From Panopea generosa (Eukaryota > Mollusca > Bivalvia > Adapedonta > Hiatellidae), in contig CM055902.1 of NCBI GenBank assembly GCA_029582155.1, positions 12,249,041 through 12,313,040 on the forward strand: a DNA stretch of 64,000 nt, read 5' to 3'. Every line of letters starts with the position of its first letter. The first letter of the stretch is position 1. Below, in pieces: positions 12,893 through 24,928 of the stretch. The notes under the pieces are model-generated. The model ran no database searches, was not told the DNA's origin, and saw only the letters and a program-made list of their open reading frames with translations. The translations under genes and the position numbers were made by a program.

Positions 12893-13048
12893 TTCAGGAC
12901 AAAATCATTATAGATGAAATCAATGACTCGCCTAGATGGATAATATCGGACATATTAGTGAGGTTAATCGATTTGTTGCCAGATTTAATCAATTTCAGAA
13001 ACGTCCAACACTAGCAAAGGGACCAATTAAGAAATGTTTACAAACCCA
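12893..13048 (+). repeat. Dispersed repeat, inverted partner at 57535-57690
   Basis: Contains CTAGATGG, GAGGTTAATC, TTAATCAATTTCAGAAACGT, CCAACACT and CAAAGGGACCAATTAAG. The reverse complement of 57535-57690 has the same blocks in the same order and spacing. The two copies are about 44.6 kb apart. The family is not identified. Confidence 0.6.
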
Positions 13049-14606
13049 TGCTGTATGTAAATAAATGACCTTTCGCAGCACTGGCAAAGTTATTTCCAGC
13101 TAGAAAAAGATAAATCTGGTTTAATGACATTTTGTTATGCTAATTGTTTATTAAAATTTTATGCTTGACTTAATTACAAAAAATAACAAAATATATCATT
13201 AAAGCACAACATTATATACATCTTGCATTAGGTGATTTTTGTTCAAACATGTTTTCATATTTTCATAGTTTTTTCATATATCTGCAAAGTACCAGTGAAC
13301 ATTGTTAAAACATTACGCTGGTACAGGAACAATTTGTAATGTAATATATCTCGTTGTGAATTTGTTACTGTTTTTTCTTGCGGGGATACTTTTATTTAAA
13401 ATGTCTCGTGTTTTGATAGTAAGACGTGTGAAGAGCAGGTTTGGTGCACAAATTACCACAGTTAAACTCAACAGTGACGTATTTTGTTTATTGCTGTTTT
13501 GAGGGCGTTTATTGCTGTTGTCACTTCTGATCTAAGTATCTTTTGTACTTATTATAATGATTCAATACTTTGGTGGCTGTGTCCATTGAGTGCTACGTTT
13601 CCTGTAGGAGGTTATACTTTTATATTATCAAATTTGTTATTATACTTATTTCTGATTCATTTTAGTGGCTTTAACTTGCAAAGAATTTACTTTTAATGCA
13701 ATGTTTCTGTAGCAATTTAGGATATATAAGATATAAGCATTTAGCTCGTGTGTCACGATTACATGCCAATGTTTTAAAGAAAACTTAAAAATGACAGTTT
13801 CATACAGTATGTAGTGTGTAACATATTTATACCACTGCAATAGTTGCAGTCAAACCATTGGCAAGAGGTAAGTGTAAAGTGATTTTATTATCAAATTATA
13901 TATAACTTGATAAATAAACCCAGCAATTATATTGTATAAACACAAACTCTATTGCATATACGACTCATCGTTAAGTTATATTGCTTCGGAGTAAGAGAAA
14001 AACGGCTAACTGATACGTATAACCAACTGTTAAACTAAATAATTGCACACTTACAATGCCGTGACGGGCACTCGGTCTAACGTTACATAGTTCAGAAATG
14101 AAGGTGTTGTCGAATGCGAACGTTGACAATTGTTGACATTCATTGCTGAAGATTAAAAGACAAAGGGCATTTTGATAAATTCTCACTTAGCACTTTATTT
14201 TAAAATTGCAAAGCTACATGACAAAAATATGAAAATAAGATACCTTCATTATGCATTTATACCTTTAATATGTTTCTGCTTTGGAAAAGAGCATATAAAT
14301 TAATAGGTTTAGGATTAAAAGGTGTCACTATATTATTGAGGTCAACTGTGAAAAATATTGTTAATATATACATGTATTTACTTTCGTTCATATATTTTTG
14401 TGGTAAGACTTCAAGGAGAAAAACAATCACCCGTTTTATACAAAATAGTGTAACTACTTTTGTAAACATGTAGTGCCAGATAGTAATATTTTGGGATACG
14501 AATTTACTTAATATAAACATTACGTTCATATATTTATGCAAAAACTTGATCAGTGAATATGAGAAAAATATCAATTTCCCCATGCAAATAAATAAATATC
14601 TGAAGT
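13049..14606. other. AT-rich DNA, no gene seen
   Basis: Only short random open frames (for example 13302-13502 and 14270-14473). No RNA gene or recognisable element. Confidence 0.45.
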
Positions 14607-15065
14607 GGATGAATGAATGAATGAATGAATGAATGAATGAATGAATGAATGAATGAATGAATGAATGAATGAATGAACGAACGAACGAACGAATTAATGA
14701 ATGAATGAATGAATGATTGAATATAATTAAATGAATCAATCAATCAGTTAAATGAATCAATCAATCAGTTGAATGAATGAACTGAATGAATGAATGAATG
14801 TATGAATGAATGAATGAATGAATGAATGAATGAATGAATGAATGAATGAATGAATGAATGAATTAAATGAATGAATGAATGAATGAATGAATGAATGAAT
14901 GAATGAATGAATGAATGAATGAATGAATGAATGAATGAATGAATGAATGAATGAATGAACGAATAAACGAATGAACGAATGAACGAATTAATGAATGAAT
15001 GCATTAATTAATTAATTAATTAATTAACTGATTAATAAATAAGTAAGTTAATAATAAATAAATAA
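14607..15065. repeat. GAAT microsatellite arrays
   Basis: Two main arrays of GAAT (14607-14722 and 14764-15003) are interrupted by GAAC variants and a duplicated AATCAATCAATCAGTT linker. A TTAA and AATA-rich tail follows to about 15065. The Phe-Ile-His-Ser minus-strand frames here are repeat artefacts. Confidence 0.97.
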
Positions 15066-15920
15066 ATGAATAAATAATATTTAAAAAAACAAATAAATAA
15101 AATGACGAAAAATGAATATTAATAAATAAATAGATAAACACATCACGTGATAATAAAAGTATATGATGTATTGTTTTTTTCTGTGTCCATTATAAATAAT
15201 GATTTGTTCTATATATAAAACCAAATGGAAACTTGAATCTAGACTAATTGCAAGTCGCTGAACTCTAATGTTGAACACAAGCCTTTGAGAATTCTTTCTC
15301 AGCAATGATATATTACTTTAAAATTATCAATACAAGCTTTAATAGTGTCTGACAAAGCAACAGCTTATTTGACATTGTAAGCACTATCGTTGCAGCAATT
15401 TACGTAATTGCTATCCTTATAGAACAGTTGACATTTTCACAATGTTTTTCTTCATAATATGTTCAGTGGGGGTCGACGCTATCCCACACTTAACCGTACA
15501 CAGTATCATAATTATTTTGCACCAAGTCATTATAACGTAAGAGCAAAACCAGAGCATAAACAAATTTAAATGTTGTTTTTTTAAATGCTTAATTGTTGGA
15601 AATCAGTGTGACTAAACTTTCTTATACTACTCATCACAGGAAAGGAACATTTCATAATTTGATATGGCTAAAATTCACAAATAAAGACAGGACATATGAA
15701 ATATCTCGAATAAGCATTTGATAGATACACATATGTTTTAGGTATTAAACTTGTACTCGTAGGTAACATTCAAATGCTTCAAAACTGTCATAATAGCATT
15801 CTTATCGAGTTGCATTTATCTTTTTTTTAATTTACAATTTCAAAATAGTTTAGTAAATATTGTTAGCCATTAAAAAAACACTTTGTATGTTTCAGTTCAA
15901 TATCAGATAACAAAAATACT
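15066..15920. other. AT-rich DNA, no gene seen
   Basis: Nothing beyond short open frames. It joins the GAAT arrays to the 51-bp minisatellite. Confidence 0.45.
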
Positions 15921-16514
15921 GATAATCTACCTCCTGACTGGTTACCTGCTGACCATACCGCTACATCGACTGATATTCTTACTCCTGATTGGTTCCCTGC
16001 TGACCATACCGCTACATCGGATGATATTCTTACTCCTTACTGGTTCCCTGCTGACCATACCCCTACATCAAATGATATTCTTACTCCTGACACTGGTTCC
16101 CTGCTGATCATACCCGATATTCTTACTCCTTACTGGTTCCATGCTGACCATACCGTTACATCGAATAATACTCTTACTCCTGACTGGTTCCCTGCTGACC
16201 ATACCGCTATATCGAATGATATTCTTACTCCTGACTGGTTCCTGCCGACCATACCGCTACATCGAAATTGATATTCTTTCTCCTGACTGGTTCCTGCTGA
16301 GCATACCGCATTCTTACTCCTAACTACTTCCCTGCTGACAATACGACTACATCGAATGCTTTTCTTACTCTTGACTGGTTCCCTGCTGACCATACCGCTT
16401 CATCGAATGATATTCTTACTCCTGACTGGTTCCCTGCATACCATACCGCTACATCGAATGATATTCTTACTGCTGACGGGTTTCTGCTGACCATACCGCT
16501 ACATCGAAATTGAT
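15921..16514 (+). repeat. Minisatellite, period about 51 bp, about 12 copies
   Basis: The unit contains GATATTCTTACTCCTGACTG, GTTCCCTGCTGACCATACC and GCTACATCGAAT. Starts of successive units near 15971, 16022 and 16073 give a 51-bp spacing; later units carry small deletions (for example a 42-bp unit around 16073-16115). Because 51 is a multiple of three and the unit has few stops, it produces open frames on both strands. These break whenever a unit has an indel and are not taken as genes. Confidence 0.92.
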
Positions 16515-16601
16515 TAATCACTGACACAAACAATAATTCTATATTGTAATGGCCAACATGTCAGATAATACTCTTTTAATTTATTCCCACCAGGGACCTT
16601 T

Positions 16602-17388
16602 ACGTAATACAAATACAATTACAAATATATGACATTTATATAGCACAAATTATAAAATATTCTATTGCGCTTCACAATTACACAATACACATTTAAAACA
16701 TACATTCAATATATTAACAGGGTTCTAGAACTTAGATTTAGACATGTATATATTTATATCAATACTTTTTTATATTGCTACAGGTATTTTGTATTTAACC
16801 AAAGCACACTCATTGTTCATGAAACTGACTATGCAAATGTGTTTTCAGTTTTGATCTAAAACTGGCTTCAGATTGAATGTCTTTCAGATAACTCGGTAGA
16901 TTATTCCACCATTTGGGACCAACAACCGCCATATATCTGTCTGCAGAAGTCAATGTGGGAATGAACCAATCCATGCACTAATGATTCAGATGACTTTTGT
17001 GTGAGATGTTTACGTATAGCTCGAAGATTTCGTAACTGCACATGAGCTGTCTGACACTTTTTTTGGATGTGATGGTCAAAGTTGAGTGTATTGGTCATGA
17101 TTACACCGAGGTCTCTGGCATGATCGACACATTTTACGTCACACCCACCAACGTTTACACTTGTGATGCTCAATTTCGCTAACTGTTGTCTGGATCCATA
17201 TATAATTATTTCAGTTTTAGACTGATTCATTTTCAGTTTGAAAGTTGTCATCCATTGTATGATTTTGTTGAGGCAATTGTAAAGTTGTTGAAGAACAGTT
17301 GTCTCGTTTTGAGCATTTCCCGATTGAATTTTTAACGCAATCTTGTGATCATCCGCATATCCATAGAGATCGGCTTCACAACTGCCAA
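16602..17388 (-). pseudogene. 3' end of a non-LTR retrotransposon (CR1/Jockey-like reverse transcriptase)
   Basis: Read on the minus strand from 17388, the translation gives LYGYADDHKIALKI, which holds the reverse transcriptase catalytic YADD box. It continues with LNKIIQWMTTFKLKMNQSKT, the HARDLGVIMTNTLNFDHHI thumb-side motif, HIDFC, and after a break the C-terminal motif WWNNLPSYL ... FRSKLKTHLHSQ with a stop at 16812-16810. At least one frameshift near 16900 and loss of everything upstream of the YADD box make it dead. After the stop the tail contains GTGAAGCGCAATAG and GTGCTATATAAATG, typical of CR1/L2-type LINE 3' ends, and finishes in ATTTGTA-type short repeats near 16602-16630. A MITE arm abuts its truncated end at 17396. 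Confidence 0.85.
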
Positions 17389-17395
17389 ACCAATA

Positions 17396-17514
17396 AATGT
17401 GGTGTCAACCATGACGTATATACTATGGTTTTACATACAACACATCTGGACTGGACGGACAATTTACACACATGAAATGATAGCTTTATATGAGTAGGAT
17501 CCAGTTAAGGATTC
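17396..17514 (+). mobile_element. Solo arm of long-armed MITE
   Basis: About 119 bp corresponding to the left arm of the element at 40902-41408: GTGGTGTCAACCATGACGTA, CAACACATCTGGACTGGACG, CATGAAATGATAGC, GAGTAGGATCCAGTTAAGG. It starts within a few bases of the truncated 5' edge of the LINE fragment. Confidence 0.75.
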
Positions 17515-17837
17515 ATGACTACTTTCACGCTACATGTACCAGCTTTCTGGACAATTCTGTGTCATTTCAGAATTGTTGGTTCGAACCGCATCTAGGGCGA
17601 ACAGTTGACATATTATTGCTCCGGAAATTGATAGGTCTCACAAAAGCATTGATTTTTTTTAAAAAAACCTTGTCAAGGTATACTTTTTATCCTTTATACT
17701 TGCATATCTTGAACCAGTGAAGAATTTGAGCCCAGACACATGCTGCAGAATTAAATTGTTCACTCTGATTTGGACATAAATGTTACAATGGAGCCCTATG
17801 GGAAATGTAATAGTGATATGGGACGTAATGACGGTTT

Positions 17838-18025
17838 ATCTCTCGCCGCTGAAGCCGTGGTTTCGAACCTCACTCGGTCCAAAAACTCCATATGGGAAAA
17901 TATACGATTTAATTGCGGAAGGAAAGTGATTCTACTCAGATTTATCTTGAAGTTTTTGTCAGCTAATAAAATGGATATGCAATACATACTCTATCATTTG
18001 TTAAAAATGGCGTTAAGCAAAATTG
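17838..18025 (+). mobile_element. 5'-truncated SINE, family 2
   Basis: It starts inside the tRNA-like head (CTCGCCGCTGAAGCCG), has B box GGTTTCGAACCT at about 17859, then CTCGGTCCAAAAA, TTGCGGAAGG, CTCAGATTTATCTTGA and the terminal GGCGTTAAGCAAAA. Open frames on both strands (17770-18045, 17796-17987) are simply the SINE. Confidence 0.65.
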
Positions 18026-18218
18026 AGGACTTCAGTGTAGATTAAACTTGCCTTATAACGTAAAAGCAAACACAACACAACATCATAGTTATTATAAATT
18101 TGTTTAGTGTCATATATATCAAGTGTCTGTGTAATATATTATAAATAATGTATGTTAGTTTAATATAGTTAAGATTTACAATAAGAAAAAAATCATTAAA
18201 TAAATGTTGTTTTTTTTT

Positions 18219-18296
18219 CCCGCCTTGACTGCGGTTTGAACATGCGAAATCCGGATTGACAGTTAAAGGCGTAGACCACTGCACCACTTTGGAGCC
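18219..18296 (-). mobile_element. tRNA-like SINE head, minus strand
   Basis: On the minus strand: GGCTCCAAAGTGGTGCAGTG, then GTCTACGCC, and a B-box-like ATGTTCAAACCG, ending GGCGGG before a T-run on the plus strand. The A and B box spacing fits a tRNA-derived promoter. The body is not clear. Confidence 0.5.
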
Positions 18297-18818
18297 TAAT
18301 AATAACGTAACTGTTAACACCTTTTAAAGTTGTTAAATCTTGAAAGGGGAGTAATTCAAGTTGACCGGAAATGGAATTAATTCATACGTTTGATATACGT
18401 TTTATTCTATGCAAATTGTTTTAACCGACTGAAAGGTTTTGTTGGTGGGTATAAAATACCCCGAAATGTGTACATAGCATCCATTTATATTTGGCGGTTT
18501 GCAAGTACAGCAGAAAGCCTAGTTTTCAAATCCTCATGAAATTGAGGTTAGCCCATCTTTTGGGATGTGGCTATCTTACAATTGCTATAGTCACCGGTCG
18601 TGGATGATTGTGCGCCTTTCACTGTCTTCTCTATATCTTATGTATACTACACTAACTTCTTTTTTTTCTGGTTTTTGAACAACCCAGTCTGAGTCTGTGA
18701 ATTTCATATTTTGGTAAATGATTATTCCAACACTAAAGCTTCAATCATTCTGGTCCTATTTCTGCTAAATTTTCTTTCTTTATCACAAAGTTCTTTATTT
18801 ACTGAAAACCAAACAACG

Positions 18819-19299
18819 TAGATATTTACTGGGAGCTTAACAATGTAGACGTAGACTGAGAGCAAAACAATGTAGATATCGACTGTTAGCTAAACTATGT
18901 AGATGTTGACTGGGAGCTAAACAATGTACTTATCGACTGGGAGCTAAACAATGTAGATGTAGACTAAGAGCCAAACTATGTAGACGACGACAGAGAGCCA
19001 AGCTGTGTAGATATCGGCTCAGAGCCAAACTATGTAGATATCGACTGAGAGCAAAACAATCTGCTGAGATATCAACTTAGGGCTAAACAATGAAGATGTA
19101 GACTGAGAGCCGAACAATGTAGATGGAGACTGAGAACCAAACTATGTAGACGTAGACTGAAAGCCAAACTATGTAGACGTAGACTGAGAGCCAAAACTAT
19201 GTAGATATCAACCGAGAGCAAAACAATGTAGATTTTGAATGGGAGCTAAACAATGTAGATGTTGACTGAGAGCCAAACTATGGAGATGGAGATTGGAGA
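18819..19299 (+). repeat. Minisatellite, period 27 bp, about 17-18 diverged copies
   Basis: The unit is GTAGATATCGACTGAGAGCC followed by AAACTAT, with many substitutions (GACGTAGACT, TGTTGACTGG and so on) and a few single-base or small indels. Although 27 is divisible by three, in-frame stops (TGA, TAG) occur in every reading frame across the array, so it is not coding. Confidence 0.85.
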
Positions 19300-19593
19300 A
19301 AGGTTAAGTCTAATCTAATGAAACTGTTTTTTTGCAAACATTTAATGAACGAATGAATGGTATTTTACATACGATAAAACACCATTTACAAGTAGAGAAA
19401 ACTGCTTTCAACATACAAATAATCTGGACTTACCGGCTCGTCACACAGGATATTGTTATAGTTTATTACAGTATTACAACTTGTTCTTCAAATATACACT
19501 ATACGCAAGCTGATTGGCGCAATGATAAATAAGTAATCATGATGAAAACAAAAACAACAATTAGTGTTGTATATTCAGCTGCGATGGTAAATC

Positions 19594-19775
19594 TCTTTTT
19601 GGTAGCGTTAAATGCCGCACCGACGCTAATGTCGAAACCAACGTTATATGTCGCATTGCTGGTACCAACGTTTAATGTCTCACAACCACATGTCAATATC
19701 GCACTTTTGACGCTATATGTCGTAAGATGTGCACAACCAGTATATATCGTAACCCCAACTCTTTATGTCGTATTG
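19594..19775 (+). repeat. Short degenerate tandem repeat with ACG..ATATGTCG motif
   Basis: Repeated variants of ACGTTATATGTCGCA and ACAACCA occur at 18- to 27-bp spacing. The open frames over it on both strands (19539-19835, 19499-19696) are low complexity. No family recognised. Confidence 0.45.
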
Positions 19776-19907
19776 TTTTATCAGAGCAAAACATGTTTAA
19801 TAGTTAATCATTATGATCATTATCATATTCGGTAGTAACCACCATCCCTGACAATGAAGTGTGTGGAGGGGTGAGGATTGGGGAGGTTGTTAACGTACGC
19901 ATATATT

Positions 19908-20335
19908 CAGGCGCGTAGCAAGGCATACTCAGCTGAGTAATATCCAAATCAAAGCCTAAATATTGAAAAGACTAAAAGTAGAGAGAAGCAATATAAATGC
20001 AACAGGAGCGGGTTACAAAAAGTGCATAAAAGTTTCGTCATGAACTGTTCCATGCATAAAGTGACAGTGTCCACTGTGTCCTTTATGTAAAACATCGACC
20101 TAAGTTAGAGTATGCAGTCCGGGCCGACATTTCCCGATGTAGGTTATTAGTTTTTAAGTAATGTGTTCTAGCCAAATGAAGCATAAAATCTTTTGAAAAG
20201 AAAGTCATCATTTCTACTTCTATTTCAAATAAAATGCCGCGGGGGAAGTTTCCCTAGACTCCCACCAGCGGAACTGGAACCACCACCGCACGTCCTGCCC
20301 TGATCAACTTCCAAAGTTGTCATGCTACGCCCCTG
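19908..20335. mobile_element. hAT-like MITE
   Basis: The left end CAGGCGCGTAGCAAGGC and the inverted right end CAGGGGCGTAGCATGAC (reverse complement of 20319-20335) form terminal inverted repeats of the CAGKGGCGTAGC type common in non-autonomous hAT elements. The element is 428 bp with no coding capacity. Flanks CATATATT and ATATTGTT share only a partial match, so an 8-bp target-site duplication is not certain. Confidence 0.55.
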
Positions 20336-20367
20336 ATATTGTTCTGAATTCCACGGCTATTTTTATT

Positions 20368-20540
20368 GTGGCGCCCAAGTATAGTGGTTGTGTAGTTTGA
20401 TAAGCATTCCACGGGACCCGGGTTTGATCCTCTGCATGACACTGGAAAGTGTTTCCCACATGTCTGATGAATCGGTGTTGTACACCGCGCATGTAAAAGA
20501 AAGGCCCTCCCGGGGAGTTTGGAGAACTGGAGAACATGGC
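20368..20540 (+). mobile_element. tRNA-derived SINE, other family
   Basis: The head GTGGCGCCCAAGTATAGTGG and B box GGGTTTGATCCTC (20420-20432) are spaced as in a tRNA promoter. The body runs into CCTCCCGGGGAG and a tail of GAGATCTGGGAAACA-type repeats that resemble those at 22456-22630. Confidence 0.5.
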
Positions 20541-20822
20541 CATTTAATTTCAGAGATCTGGGAAACATTTGCTATTACTTTAAGAGATCCAGCGACTAAA
20601 GGTCTAATTTTAGAGATCTAAGGATATTGTGCATAATGAAAAAAGTACCTTATTTGATCAATTTTATCAGATACATATAAACAGAGATAGGCAACTAGAG
20701 GCACTTGTCTAAATTTCAGGTGGCACATTTTGGCTTTTTCTAGTTTAGTTTACTTATTTATTTTACTTCGATTTTGAAACAAGTACTTACGATTTAAACA
20801 AATCACGCTCGAACTTTTCCTG

Positions 20823-20954
20823 GGTATAACCAGTACTAAGCATATGTGGAAAGAGTGTCTTGCTCAAGGACACCACTCATAGTCGTGGCGAAGGATTGAA
20901 ATACCCACCACCCTCCAATCAAGGGTTCGGTGCTTAACCACAAGATCACGTGAC
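20823..20954 (-). mobile_element. tRNA-derived SINE, minus strand, with GAGCAAGACACT core
   Basis: Minus-strand reading starts GTCACGTGATCTTGTGGTTA (A-box region), then TATTTCAATCC (B-box-like), followed by GTGTCCTTGAGCAAGACACT. That core motif is widespread in SINEs of aquatic animals. No target-site duplication is obvious. Confidence 0.5.
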
Positions 20955-21660
20955 GTTTTCTAAATCATCCTCCAGAATCAAACAACATAATTTTGTGTTT
21001 ATGGTATCAAAAGAAAGGGCTTGATTTGGGAGATAATTTTTTTCTTTTTTAAATTTAACGAAATGAAGAATTTTTGTGTGATCGTTTTCTCTTTTTTAGC
21101 CCATTTTTTAAATAAGAAATAAGAAACACGACTTCAATAGATATCAATATGAAACTTCCGCCACCGGTGGAAAACTTACTTTATTGTGTTTTGTTTAAAC
21201 GTACCGGGTATTAGCTGAATCAAGACTACCGTTTTTTTGTTTAAAATCTTTTTTTTTTATGAAATTTCAACATATTTCAATTTCAATCCGTAATAATTTA
21301 AATTCAGAAGAAAAATTTTAAATTACTGATAATTGGAATTGGCCATCATTTTATCAGCTTTACTTTGGCACCAAAATTGTTAAATTCAGACCAAGAATTG
21401 AAGAGTTATTATAGAAATACTAAAAGTGCCGTGGACTTTATATTGCTATTAGCCTGCCAGTTTCTGTAATTAAGTCACTGATTTTATGTATAATTTTTAT
21501 ACTTGATCATAATTTACTTTTAAAATGAGATGTCGACTGTTTGAAACAGCTTTTGACAGCTTTTCTTACGTGTTAGTCTGGGCCCCTGCAAAATCGTATG
21601 TACCCGAAATAAATTTTGGATGGTAATTCCGACCAAAGATATATTTATAGTACTGATGAG

Positions 21661-21745
21661 TAAAGGCAGAACAGTGCAGTGGTTAATATCGTCGATTACG
21701 GATCGTGAGGACTTGTGTTCAATCCCACCCGGCGTCTACTTGTTT
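21661..21745 (+). mobile_element. tRNA-like SINE head
   Basis: GTGCAGTGGTTAATATCG (A box) and TGTGTTCAATCCCACC (B box, about 21713-21728) with tRNA-like spacing. It shares GTGCAGTGG with the minus-strand head at 18219-18296. No clear tail. Confidence 0.45.
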
Positions 21746-22250
21746 TATTAGATCGTGTTTACACAATAAAGTCAATTATTTATGTGTATTTATAATTATT
21801 TATGTGTATTGATTGCCTTTTGTTAATAAACCGTTCAGCTGTTCATTTTTTTTTGTCTCTTCTGTCCTTCCGTCGATATCTTCTTTGGCTCTACTTGCCA
21901 AAGGCCAGCAGGGCTTATGTCGTGGTAAATCGTCCACCGTCCATCCGTTAACTTTTTTCTTGTAGAAGCTATATCATCCCCCACATTTTTCAAAGAATCT
22001 TATCCAAACTCGCACAGCATTTGAATAACCACAACTCTTGAAGTTCTTAAACCAGCATGATTGAACCAAAAATGCTCAGTGCCACAGGACTTCCAAGCAC
22101 ATTTTTAAGGAAACTTTTCTCTGAAAGTTCAAGCCGTAGACCATAGATATTTTAAACAAAGAAAAGAAGACAGTACATGGATTTTGCCTATTATGATGAT
22201 GTGTAAATAATAATAAAGATGATTATAATAGACGTTTTACTTAAGGAAAC

Positions 22251-22449
22251 CAGTGGCGTAGCTGACCCTAAAATGACGTGCAAGCCCAACAGGTTCTAGT
22301 ATAGTCTAGGGGCATGTGCCAGCAGAAAAAAAAGACTTTCGGGTTGTATTTCCTGCGTTCTGAGGGGTATTTTAAGGAGATATTATGATGCTTAAGCAAA
22401 AATATGTAGAAGCTATATGTGTAAAAGGGTAAAGGCAGCTACGCCACTG
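22251..22449. mobile_element. hAT-like MITE, 199 bp
   Basis: The perfect terminal inverted repeats CAGTGGCGTAGCTG (22251-22264) and CAGCTACGCCACTG (22436-22449) are those of a non-autonomous hAT-type element. The flanking 8-mers (AAGGAAAC and GCTACACT) do not match, so the target-site duplication has been lost or one flank rearranged. Confidence 0.75.
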
Positions 22450-22455
22450 GCTACA

Positions 22456-22630
22456 CTATTTGGTACTTTCAGGGAACTATGTTTAAATCTTTTGGAGATC
22501 TAGGGAACAGCGGAAATACTTAAAGAGATCTGGGGAACATGGACAGAATACTTTTGGGGAACTTTGGCAAATACTTTTGGAGATCTGTGAAACAATAGGC
22601 ATTACTTTAAGAGATCCAGAGAACAGGGAC
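22456..22630 (+). repeat. Degenerate tandem repeat with GAGATCT/GGGAACA motif, about 35-40 bp
   Basis: Repeated TTTGGAGATCTGGGGAACA and AATACTTT blocks. Related sequence ends the SINE body at 20520-20630, so this may be an expanded SINE tail. A GC-rich CCCCCACCCCCCGCCCC tract follows at about 22625-22650. Confidence 0.5.
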
Positions 22631-23261
22631 CTCTCCCCCACCCCCCGCCCCTTGGGAGGGCCTCAAAAGAACCAGGTATGCTTCTGGAATAGACTCCAAA
22701 AATCTTACATAAATAATAGTCACCACTAATAATTATCACGAAGAACGTAATAACACCGACCGCAAGATAGGAAGTTGTGCGAGCTACCTAAACTATTGCG
22801 CTCCCATTTTACTTGTGGTAAAGGTTTCCCTGACATGACGGTAGGACGATTGTTGCGCACAAGAAATTAGGACTGTGTTAATCGGTTGGGCATTATTTCT
22901 GTTAAAATGCATACATTTGTCACATTATTTGAACATATGAGAACATTTGACACATTTTCATGAGTTCCGTTAAGTTTGAATGACATTGGTTATTTCTTTA
23001 TGATTCTTGCATACCGGAAGAGGATTTCCGCGTAGTTTTTGACCGGGTACAGAATTTTCATCATATACACCGTTCACACGCTCATCCTACGCTGCTGTGA
23101 CGTTGAAAAAAAGTATGACGTGACGTATTTAAACATATGACGTAGTATTGTTAATTTGACGTATAATGAGGGTCTGTTAATTGAACGTGTTTTTTAGTTT
23201 AGTAATCAGTACTGTTCTTCTCCTTTCAAAAGGAGTTTCTTTGATGAACATACTTTTTTCC

Positions 23262-23307
23262 TTCTGCATGTGAGTCGGATGCTCTACCACTAGACCACTG
23301 CTTTGGT
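23262..23307 (-). mobile_element. tRNA-like SINE head fragment, minus strand
   Basis: Minus reading AAACCAAAGCAGTGGTCTAG then TGGTAGAGCATCCGACTCA is a good A-box and anticodon-arm-like stretch. The B-box half is missing. Confidence 0.4.
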
Positions 23308-23435
23308 TTTCGACTATTCAAATCTTGTCATCAACGGAAATTTAAATATTCGCCAACTTTCAGAGATATAAGCGCACATACCAGAAGAAGAATATGTTTT
23401 GGGAAGAGATAATATTATTAGTGTCAGGTATTGGA

Positions 23436-23745
23436 TATGTTGACAAGCTTTTAGAGGTGCATACCAGTTAAATATGTTATAACATGAATAAACCTGGTAC
23501 CTGCAAACTATACTATTAGAGAAACGTACCTGTAAAGCATGCTTTTAGAGGTATGTACCTGTAAAACATACTGCTGGAGGTATCAGTCAAACATGCTGTA
23601 AGAGGGACGTACCTGTAAACCATGTAACCTGTAATATATGGTGTTAAATTTAAGTAACTGTAAAAATATGATGTTGGAGTTACGTTCCTGTAAAACATGT
23701 TGTTACAGGTACGTGAATGGTTAGCATGCTGTGCAAGGTAAGTGC
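23436..23745 (+). repeat. Degenerate minisatellite with GTACCTGTAAA/ACATGCT motif, about 33 bp
   Basis: GTACCTGTAAAGCATGCT, GTACCTGTAAAACATACTGC, GTACCTGTAAACCATG and further variants recur with about 30-35-bp spacing. The minus-strand frame (23516-23764) is a by-product. Confidence 0.6.
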
Positions 23746-23840
23746 AATTTGCTGAGGACATCAATTAAGATTAAATTTCACTAAACTTTAATATTGAATA
23801 AAGACTTGCACCTTACCATGTTTAATATCACTTTTAACAA

Positions 23841-23935
23841 GGGATCTCCGTGACGGATTGGTCAAAGGAGCAGACGACTAATGGACTCACACCACTATCA
23901 TCGCCCTTGAGTACTCCGTACCTACAGATGAAGGA
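23841..23935 (+). mobile_element. Possible SINE head, family 2, decayed
   Basis: GGGATCTCCGTGACGGATTG resembles the start of the family at 10379 and 55774, but the B-box region is degraded (CCTTGAGTACTCCG). Confidence 0.35.
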
Positions 23936-24025
23936 GGTAGAAATAAAACTTTAGTTCTCTTTTTCTTCTTTTTTCAGGGCTTTGTACTGCAATGGTTTGT
24001 TTTCTTCTAGCATGAGTTAAATGGT

Positions 24026-24165
24026 CAGGCCCCGGTTTCACACAAATTCTTAAGTCACTTATTTTACTTAAACTCGATAGTGTGCTCAATTCTATACTTA
24101 AATTGAGCACACTATTTGAGTTAAAGTAAAATAGCAGACTTAAGTATTTTGAGAAACCTGGCCCT
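24026..24165. mobile_element. Palindromic foldback MITE, about 66-bp arms
   Basis: The left arm 24026-24091 (CAGGCCCCGGTTTCACAC ... TGTGCTCAATT) pairs with 24100-24165 (reverse complement CAGGGCCAGGTTTCTCAA ... TGTGCTCAATT), leaving an 8-nt loop. Arms match with scattered differences. This is a short hairpin-type MITE of the kind common in invertebrates; no coding capacity. Confidence 0.82.
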
Positions 24166-24210
24166 GTATTTTAGAAATCACCACTGAAAATTTGGTACTT
24201 ATACATGTAT

Positions 24211-24303
24211 ATAAAGGGCATATCTAGAAACCCGTTGGAGCATGAAGATACAGTGAATTTATATGTATCATATTTCATAAAGGGAGAGAATTAAATTTAC
24301 AAC
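24211..24303 (+). mobile_element. Internal fragment of long-armed MITE
   Basis: Matches the internal part of the element at 40902-41408 in inverted orientation: ATAAAGGGCATATC, AAACCCGTTGGA, AGATACAGTGAATT, TTTCATAAAGGGAGA, AATTAAATTTACAAC. It stops where the TA/TG microsatellite begins. Confidence 0.7.
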
Positions 24304-24757
<454 letters not shown>

Positions 24758-24808
24758 GGCCTCTGTCAAACCAGACGCTCATTCACAATGAATGTTATAT
24801 ATAAATCG

Positions 24809-24830
24809 TTAAATCGTTACACGTCCGTAG

Positions 24831-24928
<98 letters not shown>

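Noticed and set aside
14257-15004. Long minus-strand frames of Phe-Ile-His-Ser repeats
   Set aside because: Pure translation of the GAAT microsatellite.
15883-16533. Hydrophobic plus-strand frames and basic minus-strand frames
   Set aside because: Both come from the 51-bp minisatellite and are broken by unit indels.
17770-18045. 91-residue open frame with opposite-strand partner
   Set aside because: It spans a truncated family-2 SINE and is not conserved as a frame in other copies.
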